Below, piece by piece: positions 44,013 to 52,764 of a stretch of DNA of 64,000 nt. Each line of letters opens with the position of its first letter. The first letter of the stretch is position 1. Source of the stretch: Fulvia fulva (lineage: Eukaryota > Ascomycota > Dothideomycetes > Mycosphaerellales > Mycosphaerellaceae); the NCBI RefSeq assembly GCF_020509005.1, contig NC_063019.1, positions 4,092,001-4,156,000 of the forward strand, given 5' to 3'. Under the pieces are notes generated by a model, which saw nothing but the letters and a program-made list of their open reading frames with translations, did not search any database and was not told the DNA's origin. The position numbers and the translations under genes are program-made.

Positions 44013-44034
44013 AACCATACCAGTACGCTCACTG
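44013..44034 (-). repeat. Right terminal inverted repeat of the hAT element
   Basis: Ends GCTCACTG on the plus strand. Read in reverse it starts CAGTGAGCGTACTGGTATGG, pairing with 11843-11864. Confidence 0.75.
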
Positions 44035-44309
44035 GGCTGCAGCAGAAGCTGGTACGATTTCATGCAGGCCTGAGGCCTCCTTCCCATATTGCCCTGGTGT
44101 TAGTCAGCTTTCATACATCAGGAACACGGGCAGTACTGCTGGGACGCTAATAGCTTTAGTGGTCAGCTAGTACGGTGACATCCTGACTAGGCTGCGGGCT
44201 GTGGTACGAACAAAGCACTACATACTCTACATGGCTGAAGCAATGCCTTATAGTGGGGAGTCTCTTGTTCGAATCAACAGGAGCTGAGCTGGACTCTTCA
44301 CACAGCAAT

Positions 44310-45132
44310 ATGACTACCCATCCTTTCCTTTCCCTATCCCAATAAAGATTTGGCACATCGATACCTACCCAGCACTGTCGCCCACAGGACGAGCCTCAGG
44401 CAGGACTGTTGTAATCGCGGGAGCATCAGGTGGCATCGGTCGAACCACAGCAACCTCCTTCGTCAAAGGAGGCGCTGCCCACATCGCTTTCCTAGGTCGG
44501 AAGAAAGAAGCACTGCGAGAGACACAACGCCAGGTCACGGCCACCAATGCCTCGACTATCTCCTCAATCTGGGTCTGCGACAGCACCGACGCCAAGATCC
44601 TCAACGAGATAGCAGACAGTGTCGGGTCCTGGGACGTCCAGATCCTCTGTGCAGGCCTCATGCCTGGCCCATCACCTATCGAGGCTGCGCCGCTGAACGA
44701 CTGGTGGAGCGCCTTCGAGACAAACGTCAAGGACGCCTTCATCACGACGCAAGCACGCCAATAGACGGGACATCAATCCTCATCATCACGGCCTTGCTCC
44801 CCTTCACACCTTCCGTCCCCGTCTGGAACGGCGCCAGTGCTTACACCAGCTCCAAAGTCGCAGGAAACTGGATGATACAGCATTCAGCACAGGAACAGCC
44901 TGAGATCAACGTGATTAGCGTACACCCTGGAATCGTGACAGGTGCGATGACGTCTCCGAGTCCTGAGTTTGACGCTATGGTGGTGCAGGAGATGCGGAGG
45001 AACTGGATGGTAGATACGGCGGAGATGGCGGCTGATTTTCTGGTCTGGGCGAGTACCGGGGAGGCGGCGTTCTTGAGGGAGAGATCTGTGGCTGCGCATT
45101 GGGATGTGGAAGAGTTGATGGGGCAGAAGTGA
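44310..45132 (+). pseudogene. Short-chain dehydrogenase/reductase, frameshifted
   Basis: Classical SDR broken by frame changes. One frame (about 44348-44760) carries HIDTYPALSPTGRASGRTVV, the cofactor motif GASGGIG and the CAGLMPGPSPIE block. Another frame continues from about 44755 with ILIITA, the catalytic YTSSK motif (AYTSSKVAGNW) and INVISVHPGIVTGAM, ending at 45130-45132. The likely ATG at 44310 is in a third frame. At least two indels are therefore needed to read it, and neither junction has intron-like borders. The active-site Tyr and Lys and the glycine-rich loop persist, so decay is recent. It starts less than 300 bp from the hAT right end. Sequencing error remains an alternative. 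Confidence 0.7.
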
Positions 45133-45750
45133 GAGGTCAAGGGGACGGAGGCGCTGACGTTGAGGCTGCACGGGTGGCCGTTCGGGGCGAGGGAGTGAAG
45201 TCTGCCACCCGATGACGGCACTTGAAAGGCATGTTTCCCAAGCTGTCGCCTCGCAAGTAGATCGCAGCGACTTCTGGAGCACTTGATGTAGTGTACGAGA
45301 CGTTCCGTCGGTCTCGTTAGCCGCTTGAGCGCCTGCTATGCGGATGAAGCCATGCGGCTTGAGAGATCACCCCAACGGACACCATTGTAAGTTGCCACAG
45401 TACGTAGTGGTCGTATTTACAGTGCGAGCCCTCTCGCCTTCACAGGCGGAGCTGGATCGGGACACAGTTCGCATATCTGTTACTCCAGTGAAGATCACAC
45501 CCAGGTCAAGTGACCCTACTGTGGTTGAGCATCCACCGTCTATTCCGTCAGAATTGCCAGCCACATCCGGGTACCTGTAATCTGTACGGACATCAAGGCC
45601 CCCTTCTCCTTCTGCATTTTCCAAATCTGTTTAACCTTCTAGAAAACAAGCGCAGATGTCATCCTTGTGATCCCACTCGGTTTGGAACCGAGAATTACCT
45701 GCACAAGCTTTATCCAAACATGCATATCCTTGTACGTGAACAGAGGCAAA
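45133..45750. other. No supported gene
   Basis: Intergenic between the SDR pseudogene and the terpene synthase stop codon. Only short unsupported frames. Confidence 0.4.
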
Positions 45751-46968
45751 TCAGGAAGCAAGACTCGTCTCTTTCGTTGACTTCATGGCTTGTTTCAGCT
45801 CCATCCGTATCGTCCACTCTTGTAGCGATGCTTTACGCTTCCTCCGACCATTGTCGGGGTAGTGCACATCGAGCCCCAAATTCTTACGCATAGATGACTT
45901 CGCCAGGAGTGCTCGCATCACGAGCAAGCTTAGCCTGGACTTTTGGGGTAACTGTCGGTGCCCCGACGGGTGGCATTGGTATCGCTTTGAGGTTGACGCC
46001 CATAGATAGTGTCTTTCGACAAATTTCATGAGGCTGTCGGCACAAGCCTGGGCGCTGGCACCTGATCCAGCTTTGAGGTTCTCCCAGGTAGCTGTAGCGC
46101 TACGAATGGCATTATTGTGTATGTTGACGGCTTTGAGCGTTCTGGCTTCTCTCTCGTCAAGACTTGGGCTTTCGAGACGCAGGATGTAGTTGAATCGCTC
46201 CCCCTTCTCGATGTCGCGGCTCAGGCCGATCAGGTCGTTTTGAAGCCCAATGGCGAGTTCAGCGTCGGACATCAGGCTCTCTAGCTCTACGTTCTGCGTG
46301 AGGAAGCTGGAATCGTGATCGAAGTTGTATCGGACCAGAAGGAAGAAAGGAGTCACGCCAATGGTCTTGGTTCGGATCGATAGATATGCAGACTCGTTGA
46401 TCGAGCTTCTGTGGCGCCACTTGTGCTCCAAGGCCAGGGCATCTAATGTGTCGATTGAGGCCGCCCGAAGCTTAGATTGAACAGTGCAAGGAAGTAGGTC
46501 TTGTAGGCGTGAGCAGTACGCTACCGTGGCGCTCAGCACGCGGGCCATGAACATGTCCTGAGTGTCTCCTTCATGATTCGTCTCCCCTGGCATTGGTGGA
46601 TTGCACCACGATGCATTCCGCAGAATGTAAATTGCATGTGCCAATGCCAGCTGCGCAGCCTCAGACTCCAAATTCTCGACAGCGTCGTCAATGTGACAAA
46701 GCGTGGTGTACCAAGCAGCCATGGCCAGTATGATTGCTTCGCTTGTCACGGCTGGGAAGCACTTCATGACGGACGCCACATCGAGCGTTGCTTTCTTCAA
46801 CGCATCTTCCGCCGGGCTTAGATCTGCGGCAACATACAGCTTTGCATGCCGCCCTGCCAGAGATGCCCGACATAGCGTGTCCTCGTTGCTGATCTCCAGA
46901 GGCTTGATACTTGGTATGAGAAGACCACAGTGGTGGCTAACATCAATAGGTCGAGATTCTAGCTCCAT
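45751..46968 (-). CDS. Class I terpene synthase (sesquiterpene-synthase-like)
   Basis: About 405 aa from the ATG at 46966-46968; the open frame extends upstream but without an ATG. Single exon. The first metal-binding motif is DDAVE (Asp94, Asp95, Glu98 from this start), matching the fungal DDxxE/D pattern. The second, NDLIGLSRDIEKGE, lies near residues 244-257. Compared with the usual NSE triad (N-D-L-x-S-x-x-x-E), it has Gly in place of the Ser and Asp in place of the Glu. Such enzymes ionise a prenyl diphosphate with Mg2+ and cyclise it, probably in the cytosol; chain length and product cannot be predicted. A Lys/Arg-rich tail of about 25 residues follows the fold. No partner oxidase directly adjoins it. 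Confidence 0.82.
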   Translation of the reverse strand: MELESRPIDVSHHCGLLIPSIKPLEISNEDTLCRASLAGRHAKLYVAADLSPAEDALKKATLDVASVMKCFPAVTSEAIILAMAAWYTTLCHIDDAVENLESEAAQLALAHAIYILRNASWCNPPMPGETNHEGDTQDMFMARVLSATVAYCSRLQDLLPCTVQSKLRAASIDTLDALALEHKWRHRSSINESAYLSIRTKTIGVTPFFLLVRYNFDHDSSFLTQNVELESLMSDAELAIGLQNDLIGLSRDIEKGERFNYILRLESPSLDEREARTLKAVNIHNNAIRSATATWENLKAGSGASAQACADSLMKFVERHYLWASTSKRYQCHPSGHRQLPQKSRLSLLVMRALLAKSSMRKNLGLDVHYPDNGRRKRKASLQEWTIRMELKQAMKSTKETSLAS

Positions 46969-49113
46969 TGTTGATTGACGGGAGGCTGTCTGAAAGACCG
47001 CCTTCGGCCGGCTCTGCGCCACGGTCCTTATAGACTACTCTACAGTGCCAGTTCTTGTTTTGGCCGCTCGATACCCTCTGCATCCTGCCGCGAGGTATCA
47101 TCATTATTTGACTTCCGGCTCCTTGGCCTACCTGCCGCGAGTCCGAGCTGCGATAGTCGGAGTAGGCATACGTAACACCAACAGCCGTCCTCTTGTGATC
47201 CCGCGGAAGTGCTCGGTGGGCAGTATGAAGCAATAACATCGACCACGGTCATGTCGGATCCTCAGCATCTCGCAAGCGCGCGGGTGAATCCTCTCCCGAC
47301 CAGGATATGTTCGCTGTCGGAGCGGCGTATATTCCGACACGCGTGCGAGATGCTGAGGATCCGACATGACCGTGGCCGATGTTGCAGGCTTGAAGAATGT
47401 AGCACGATACGAGCACCCTATATGGACTCTGGGCAAGGCTGCTGACAGGTGCCAAGTTGCTTGTATCTTGCCAGTGTAATCGCTGCTAATCTTGATCGTA
47501 GCGTCGATCGACGATCGGCTTCCGAATGATGAGAACCTTGCGCTCGGCTTCGGCAGTCACCCGTAAACTGTGATCCCTTTGCACCTTTTGTCGGTCCAAG
47601 TCTGTGCGGAGGCCCCATCTAACTTTTAAACGTTGCTTAACAACGACAGAGTCTAACTAGTCCAGTCTGTCGCTGCATAGCTTGCACAGGCAAATGTGTA
47701 AAGGCTATGCAGCTTAAGCCCTTGTTTTGAGGCTGAAAATTGAAAGTAACTTTTGGGGAGCAAATTGCAAAGGGATGACTGTTTCGTTATGTCCGCCAGG
47801 TACTAACAGCGGAGTACCTGACGATCACACTCGAAGTGAAGCGTCTACTCCCCAAGCTTAAGGTCTGAATCGACCCAGATCGTTGGAAGGAAGAAGCATT
47901 AGCACGACTTGCCGGCGTTGGATGAACATGGCATTGCCGGTTGTAAGCAGTTCGTTGACTGACACAGTACACTGCGGTTTCCGGATGAGGTCGAGAAAGC
48001 AAAATCCGACTAAGTGATGCTGACATCTGATGTCACAAGCATCACATTGACAAATGTCTCAAGTGTGCCTGGGTTATCCCTGACATGCCACGGGGATGGT
48101 AATGATCACTAGGGCCTGAAGCCGAGATCCAATGTGCTACACATCGGTGCTTGGTGATGGCCAGACTCCAGAGATCTTTCGGCAGGTGCTGGAGCGCATG
48201 ATGTGCGCTCGTACAGATTGCTCCGTTCCATATTCATCGACTAGCATGAACACGTATAAGTTCGGGCTTTGACAGGAACAGTGTGACCCTACGATGTCCG
48301 AACTGAGGTTTGCGGATATTTCGTGAGTAGACTGGAGCACTTCGTTAATAAAGAAGTCTATGGTCGTCAAAGAGAACGGTAGTCGTCGCTTCGGCTACTG
48401 CATGGGGTCATCGCACATTCTGCCAGCTAATGGAAAGAGCGGTGGGCGAATGACCGATCGAAAGGGGGCAATGCTCGGCTGTTAGGTCGTCTGTAGGCCT
48501 TCGCTTCTACCCGTATATCGCGGAACTCTGCAGAGCCTTTTGATGCTGGACAGTGCTGTCTCTGGAATCCCAACTGATGGACTGATCTGTCGCAGACCGC
48601 TTTAAAGCCAGACAAGTCACGTCGTTGACCCTACACGGCATACCCCGTGGGATGACCAAAGGGTGTACCCGCATCATGCATGAAAGAGGCGCTACTCGGA
48701 TCCAGGCTCCAGCACGTGGGCGTGCTTGGCAGCAGAAGCAAGCCTTGTTGCATGATTTGGCGTAGCTCAGCACCTGCAGTCATATGCTATATTTGTCTCC
48801 ATACAGACACTTAGCAAGGTCCTGATACATTGACAAGCTTGGCTTACCCGGATGATCACTGAAATGCTTATCTGGCAGGTGCCAATGCCAAGCATACCTG
48901 GTGCACCAAGATAGCAGCAGTCTGTTGACGGAGGCGTGTCACTGATCTGTAGATGCTGGTCTTGTGTTGCGCTTTTGTGATGATCTGATCAGTCTCGTCT
49001 GTTCGTCTCTCCAGCCCTCATCACTGCCGGAAAAGAAAGTCAGTTCAGCGATTGCATCTCATCAGTAACGAACGGCATTGCTTTTGGCCGGACAAATAAC
49101 AGCGTACACCGCT
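46969..49113. other. Intergenic region with a large inverted repeat; no supported gene
   Basis: About 2.1 kb between the divergently transcribed terpene synthase and membrane-protein genes. Apart from the hairpin at 47235-47383 I see only short frames without domains. Confidence 0.45.
47235..47383. repeat. Inverted repeat (40-bp arms, 69-bp loop) upstream of the terpene synthase
   Basis: The arms 47235-47274 and 47344-47383 are reverse complements at 39 of 40 positions (mismatch at 47242/47376), with a perfect inner 32-bp core beginning CCACGGTCATGTCGG. The loop contains a smaller inverted pair, TGTCGGA and TCCGACA. A transcript would form a long hairpin and the DNA could extrude a cruciform. 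It lies about 270 bp upstream of the terpene synthase ATG. No flanking target duplication is evident, so transposon origin (MITE) is unproven. Confidence 0.8.
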
Positions 49114-50185
49114 ATGGCGAACCACACGCGTGCTGCACAGCAAGCATTGCAGAAGGCGTATGGATCAGCCAGCATGCTACCGCCTACCGACAACACAGCA
49201 TTGCTGAGCTCCACGCTGTCTCTGTACAACCCTACGCTGTTCCTCGCCTCCTCAGCGCTATTTCAGCACACCGGAGCACTGGCTTTCGTATTCTTGCTCA
49301 GAGGCTTCTGCACGAAACGGGTACTCGACATCCACTTCCTCACGATCGTGTTCGCCGTATCCATGATCTTGGCGCCCTTCGTCTTCTTGATTAACACTGA
49401 GCTCAATCGGATCAAGGTTTTATTCTTTCTGGAACACGAAGCCATCGAAGTGCTCATAGCAGCGCGGGTTATGCTTCCGGCTGATCTGGTAGCACGAAAG
49501 CCCGGGCTCATCATTCTTCTGCTGTACTCGGGGCTGTTTTGCATGTCACTGCCCGTGATCATGCACGACTTCTTCTCTCAATCAGCAATGGTCGTGGCGT
49601 GGGGTGCCTTTCTTAGCGACTTCTTGCTGGGGACTTCGGGGCTATTCCTCATCAAGAGATGGATCACGAAAAAGAGAGATGTGTCCAGCAGGGCGGTTAC
49701 GCAGAAGCGTCAGGCAGAAGCACTCGCTGGACTTGGCTTCATGCTGCATGGTGAGTACTCCCAAGGAAGAGGAGGAACACCACTGACTGAGTACTTGTCC
49801 AGGCTTTCCAACCATGAGCGTCGGCCCAATCTTCACACTGGTTGTCTACAACGGTTTGAACCCTGACTGGTTCGCGTACGCATGGGTCGGAGTATTCTTG
49901 TCTGCTTTCTTCGCCATTGCTTTTGCTGTGCCCACAGCGGCCCTCTTCTTCTCGAACACGTGGTGGTGCTGTGGAAGCCGCAGACCGATCTACCCGGGAG
50001 AGATTGACTGGGAAGAGGATCACCTGCAAGAGAAGCCGCGACATCGGATATCTGCTCCCATGTTTCGACCACCGGGGGCATCAGGATCGTCTGTTGATGG
50101 ACATCAGGTGGAAGCCGTGCCGGTCAGCGTGCAGCGCGTTCGGTCGGGCTTGGAGTGGGAACTGTTGGCGAAGGCGATTTGGTAG
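49114..50185 (+). CDS. Multi-pass membrane protein, unknown family
   Basis: Two exons, 49114-49750 and 49803-50185, about 339 aa. The 52-bp intron (49751-49802, GTGAGT..CAG, with CACTGACTGAG as branch region) restores frame between MLHG and FPTMSVGPIF. About six to seven hydrophobic helices are visible: around LAFVFLL, LTIVFAVSMILAPFVFLI, GLIILLLYSGLFCMSLPVI, VVAWGAFLSDFLLG and TLVVYNGL, with WVGVFLSAFFAIAFAVPTAA last, then a hydrophilic C-terminal tail of about 85 residues. I recognise no transporter signature. It converges on the isocyanide synthase gene, the two stops about 375 bp apart. It could be a transporter or accessory protein for that pathway, but this is inference from position. 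Confidence 0.7.
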
Positions 50186-50560
50186 AGGCGTGAGACGAGA
50201 CGATGTCAGTCAGCAAGATGCGGCAATACACGTAACAAGTCGACGACAGCGCCAGCATGTGAATGTTACGACGACAGTCTCAAAGTCCACGAGTCGTCAC
50301 CCCTGCCGGCTGTGCCGAGTGTTCGGCTGGGGCCCCCTCCGGACTTCCGAGCCTACCACAGCCCCTTCTCCTCCCTTATCTCTTCCTCCTGCCCATCATA
50401 CAACACCCGATCCCCGAGCGCCCTCATCATCACTATGCTCATTCTAGAGGTTCTTGGCTCATCAAACGACCGAGCTCGTGCGTTGATACATATCCTCTAT
50501 ATTCGTCTCATTATCTCGCCGATTATCTGTCCTTTCTCACTTGGAATACCAGTGTCCTGT

Positions 50561-52764
50561 CTATTCAAAGTGTATCCTCCACAATTCCCTCTCACTACCA
50601 CTCTTGAAGTCACTCCTTGTGTGGTGTGCAAGGATATTGTCGCTCACCAACAAATCTCCTTTCTCCCAAGAATGATAACAGCAGACCCTGCGATCATGCA
50701 ACAGGTCCGTCAAAATCTCACAGATTTCTTTACTAGTCCACACTGTCCCGTCTTCGCTGATACCGCGGGCATTCTCGATGTTGATATCCGTAGCGTCGAA
50801 TCTGGTCTTCTCCTGCGGCCAAGGCTCATGGAATCGTAAGCATGGCTTTCCCGTGTCAGGGTGATCCACAACCAGTGGGAGATTACGCAGAGCTATTGCG
50901 TTGAAGGAAGATGTACTGACGCTCCACGTCAAAGTCTTCAGTTTCTCCAATGGTAGGTCTTTCGGCAAATACTTGGACAGCAGCGTGGAGGTTGAGAATA
51001 GCGTGAAGCCAGTGTCTTTGGGACTAGTCGTCACAGATGTGAAGAGCTGAAACTTGGGTGGCGTAGGTACAAGCTGTTCTGAGCCATCGGGCAGAGCACG
51101 CTTCTCTGTCTTGAAGAGACCATCGTAATGGAAAGGCATCCATTCGGACGACAAGACGTTGTTCAAGCCGCGAGTGTCGTTGCCTTGGTCTTTGACTTCG
51201 AGAACGAGACCAAACTTCCAGCCCGTGGGTGTGCCCATACGATGTGAAGCCTGGACGAAGAGTTCGCGATCCCGAGTCTTGGCGAAGTCTCGTAGGATGA
51301 CAGGAGAGTTTTGCTGTGCTAGAGCTCGTACTTTCGCACCATCTACGTCCTCGATAGACGGGCGTAACATGAGACCCGCTGGATAGAGAGGATCACAGCT
51401 AATGCCGCCGCGGTCCTGACCCCACGAGAGAAGGAAAGATTTTTCGAGGTAGAAGCTTGGGCGGCCGTTCTTGTGTATGAGCTCATAGCGATCGTCAGCG
51501 TCGAATGTTGCGTGATGGCCTGTGGTGGTCATGCCGTCCAGATTGAATGCAATGCAGCAGTGCCATGGAGTTGTAAAAGATGTGCCGGTGGGCAGAAGAC
51601 TGATGGAAATCTTGCATTCCGTGTCTTGTGTCTGGTGAATTGATAACCTGACGTGGTCTGGAAAGGTCTCGCGAACAGCTCTAGCAAATGCCTAAGTCGC
51701 ATAGGATTAGCACGTTTCCGACAACAACTTATATTCTTGACTTACATCTCCCCTAAACAACATTTGCTTGGCGATGTATTCAAACCCCTTCTTGTACTGC
51801 GACTTGGAACGCTCAGCTCCCACTGGATACACGTCCTGCAGGTCCGTTGCAAGGAATTTGAGGTAGCCGCGGTAAGTAAGGCAGGTGTTCTCGTCCTCGT
51901 GTATCCGTACCGTGGCATCAAACTCAGGGTCACTGTACTGTGAAAGCAGCGCGTGTCGGAAGTTCGTGGCGTTCGAGGTATATGTGATTTGGTCTAGCTT
52001 GTCTGGCACATTGATCTTGGCCAGGTCCCGGAGACGCGAGAAGTGGATGTGCTTGAGATTTTGCTCGGTGGCTATGTCACGGAGAGCTTGGCCATAGGCC
52101 CAGACATTCTTGTCAGGAACGCCCAGGAGATCTACGCGAGGCATGTGTCAGCACTACACGCCATATTACCTTGATGCCTCGTGTACGCACCGTTGTAGAC
52201 CAGGCCGTCTGAAATGATCATGAGGCTGGCACCGGGCTCGTAGATGTGAACGATCGCAGCGCACAGGCCATTGAGATGAGCCAAGCCGAACTCTTCAGCT
52301 TTGTCCGGCAGATGACCAAGGACTTTGGTACTGGTGTTGGGCGACTTGAACGGGAATGCTGGCAAGCACATTTGTATAGGCTCGGATCTGGAGACGAGGC
52401 CACATATCTGTTCGAGGTGTCTGCTTTCCGCATCGTGCAGCGGTTCTTTCCGAGTTGGCAGCTTGTAGCGGCAAATGATGGCTAGAATGCGTCGGGCCAG
52501 ATCCAGATCATTGTTGCTGAGCTTCTCCGCCTGACTGGGAGTAGCTACAACAGTGGAAGAGCTGTCGTCACTGGTCTGAGATGCCGTCGATCGTTTTGTC
52601 TCTGTGAGTCTGGAGGTCGTAGGTGGTGCTCTGTCGATACTGGATGCTCGTCGTTGCTTCAAGCTAGATAGCCTTGCCCGAAAGCGTGTTTTGAGCATCT
52701 TGAATGGCATACAGCTGCAGCTGTCGTTGTAGTCTTCCCCCATGGTTGCTGTGGCCCGAGCCAT
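50561..52764 (-). CDS. Isocyanide synthase fused to a TauD/TfdA Fe(II)-2-oxoglutarate dioxygenase
   Basis: Three exons on the minus strand: 52764-52191, 52131-51746 and 51691-50561, together 696 aa. The introns (52132-52190, 59 bp; 51692-51745, 54 bp) have GTGCGT/GTAAGT donors and TAG acceptors and both restore the family motifs. Residues about 83-370 are a DIT1/PvcA isocyanide synthase: PFKSPNTSTKVLGHLPDKAE at about 138-155, ISDGLVYNDLLGVPD across intron 1, and FPDHVRLSIH after intron 2. Residues about 374-696 are a TauD-type dioxygenase with the iron-binding HYD (His508, Asp510) and a distal His in LAHHTRSD (about 676). Family knowledge: the first domain turns an amino acid (Tyr/Trp-like) amine into an isonitrile, and the second can oxidatively decarboxylate it to a vinyl isonitrile. 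The N-terminal about 80 residues are low-complexity. Confidence 0.9.
51692..51745 (-). other. Intron 2 of the isocyanide synthase-dioxygenase gene
   Basis: 54 bp, GTAAGT donor, GCTAATC branch-like site, TTAG acceptor. Joining yields MLFRGD followed by AFARAVRETFPDHVRL. Confidence 0.88.
52132..52190 (-). other. Intron 1 of the isocyanide synthase-dioxygenase gene
   Basis: 59 bp, GTGCGT donor, CGTAG acceptor, CTGAC branch. Joining yields GLVYN followed by DLLGVPD in frame. Confidence 0.88.

Larger units (their letters stand above)
11843..44034 (+). mobile_element. hAT-type DNA transposon, disrupted by about 30 kb of nested retroelements
   Basis: The outer shell of the TE island. The left end begins CAGTGAGCTTATTGG and the right end, read on the opposite strand, begins CAGTGAGCGTACTGG. 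The first 22 bases match at 20 positions, and CAGTG ends are typical of hAT elements. Just inside lie pieces of one hAT transposase in the same orientation: N-terminal at 12124-12985, probably middle at 35182-35381, and C-terminal at 42660-43908. The subterminal regions of both ends also share the motifs TTATTGGTTGGT and GCTAATGG. All coding parts are saturated with TAG/TAA stops from RIP, whereas the outermost about 250 bp on the left and 120 bp on the right are not. The expected 8-bp target duplication is not visible (CCGCAACC versus GGCTGCAG), so the ends may come from a rearranged copy or the flanks have changed. Confidence 0.72.

Noticed and set aside
11835..44042. 8-bp target duplication for the hAT element
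   Set aside because: The adjacent octamers (CCGCAACC and GGCTGCAG) do not match, so I do not claim a duplication even though the inverted repeats and transposase support the element.
47209..47445. Two opposite frames both beginning MSDPQHLA
   Set aside because: The identical peptides arise because the 40-bp inverted repeat is read from both strands; they are not genes.
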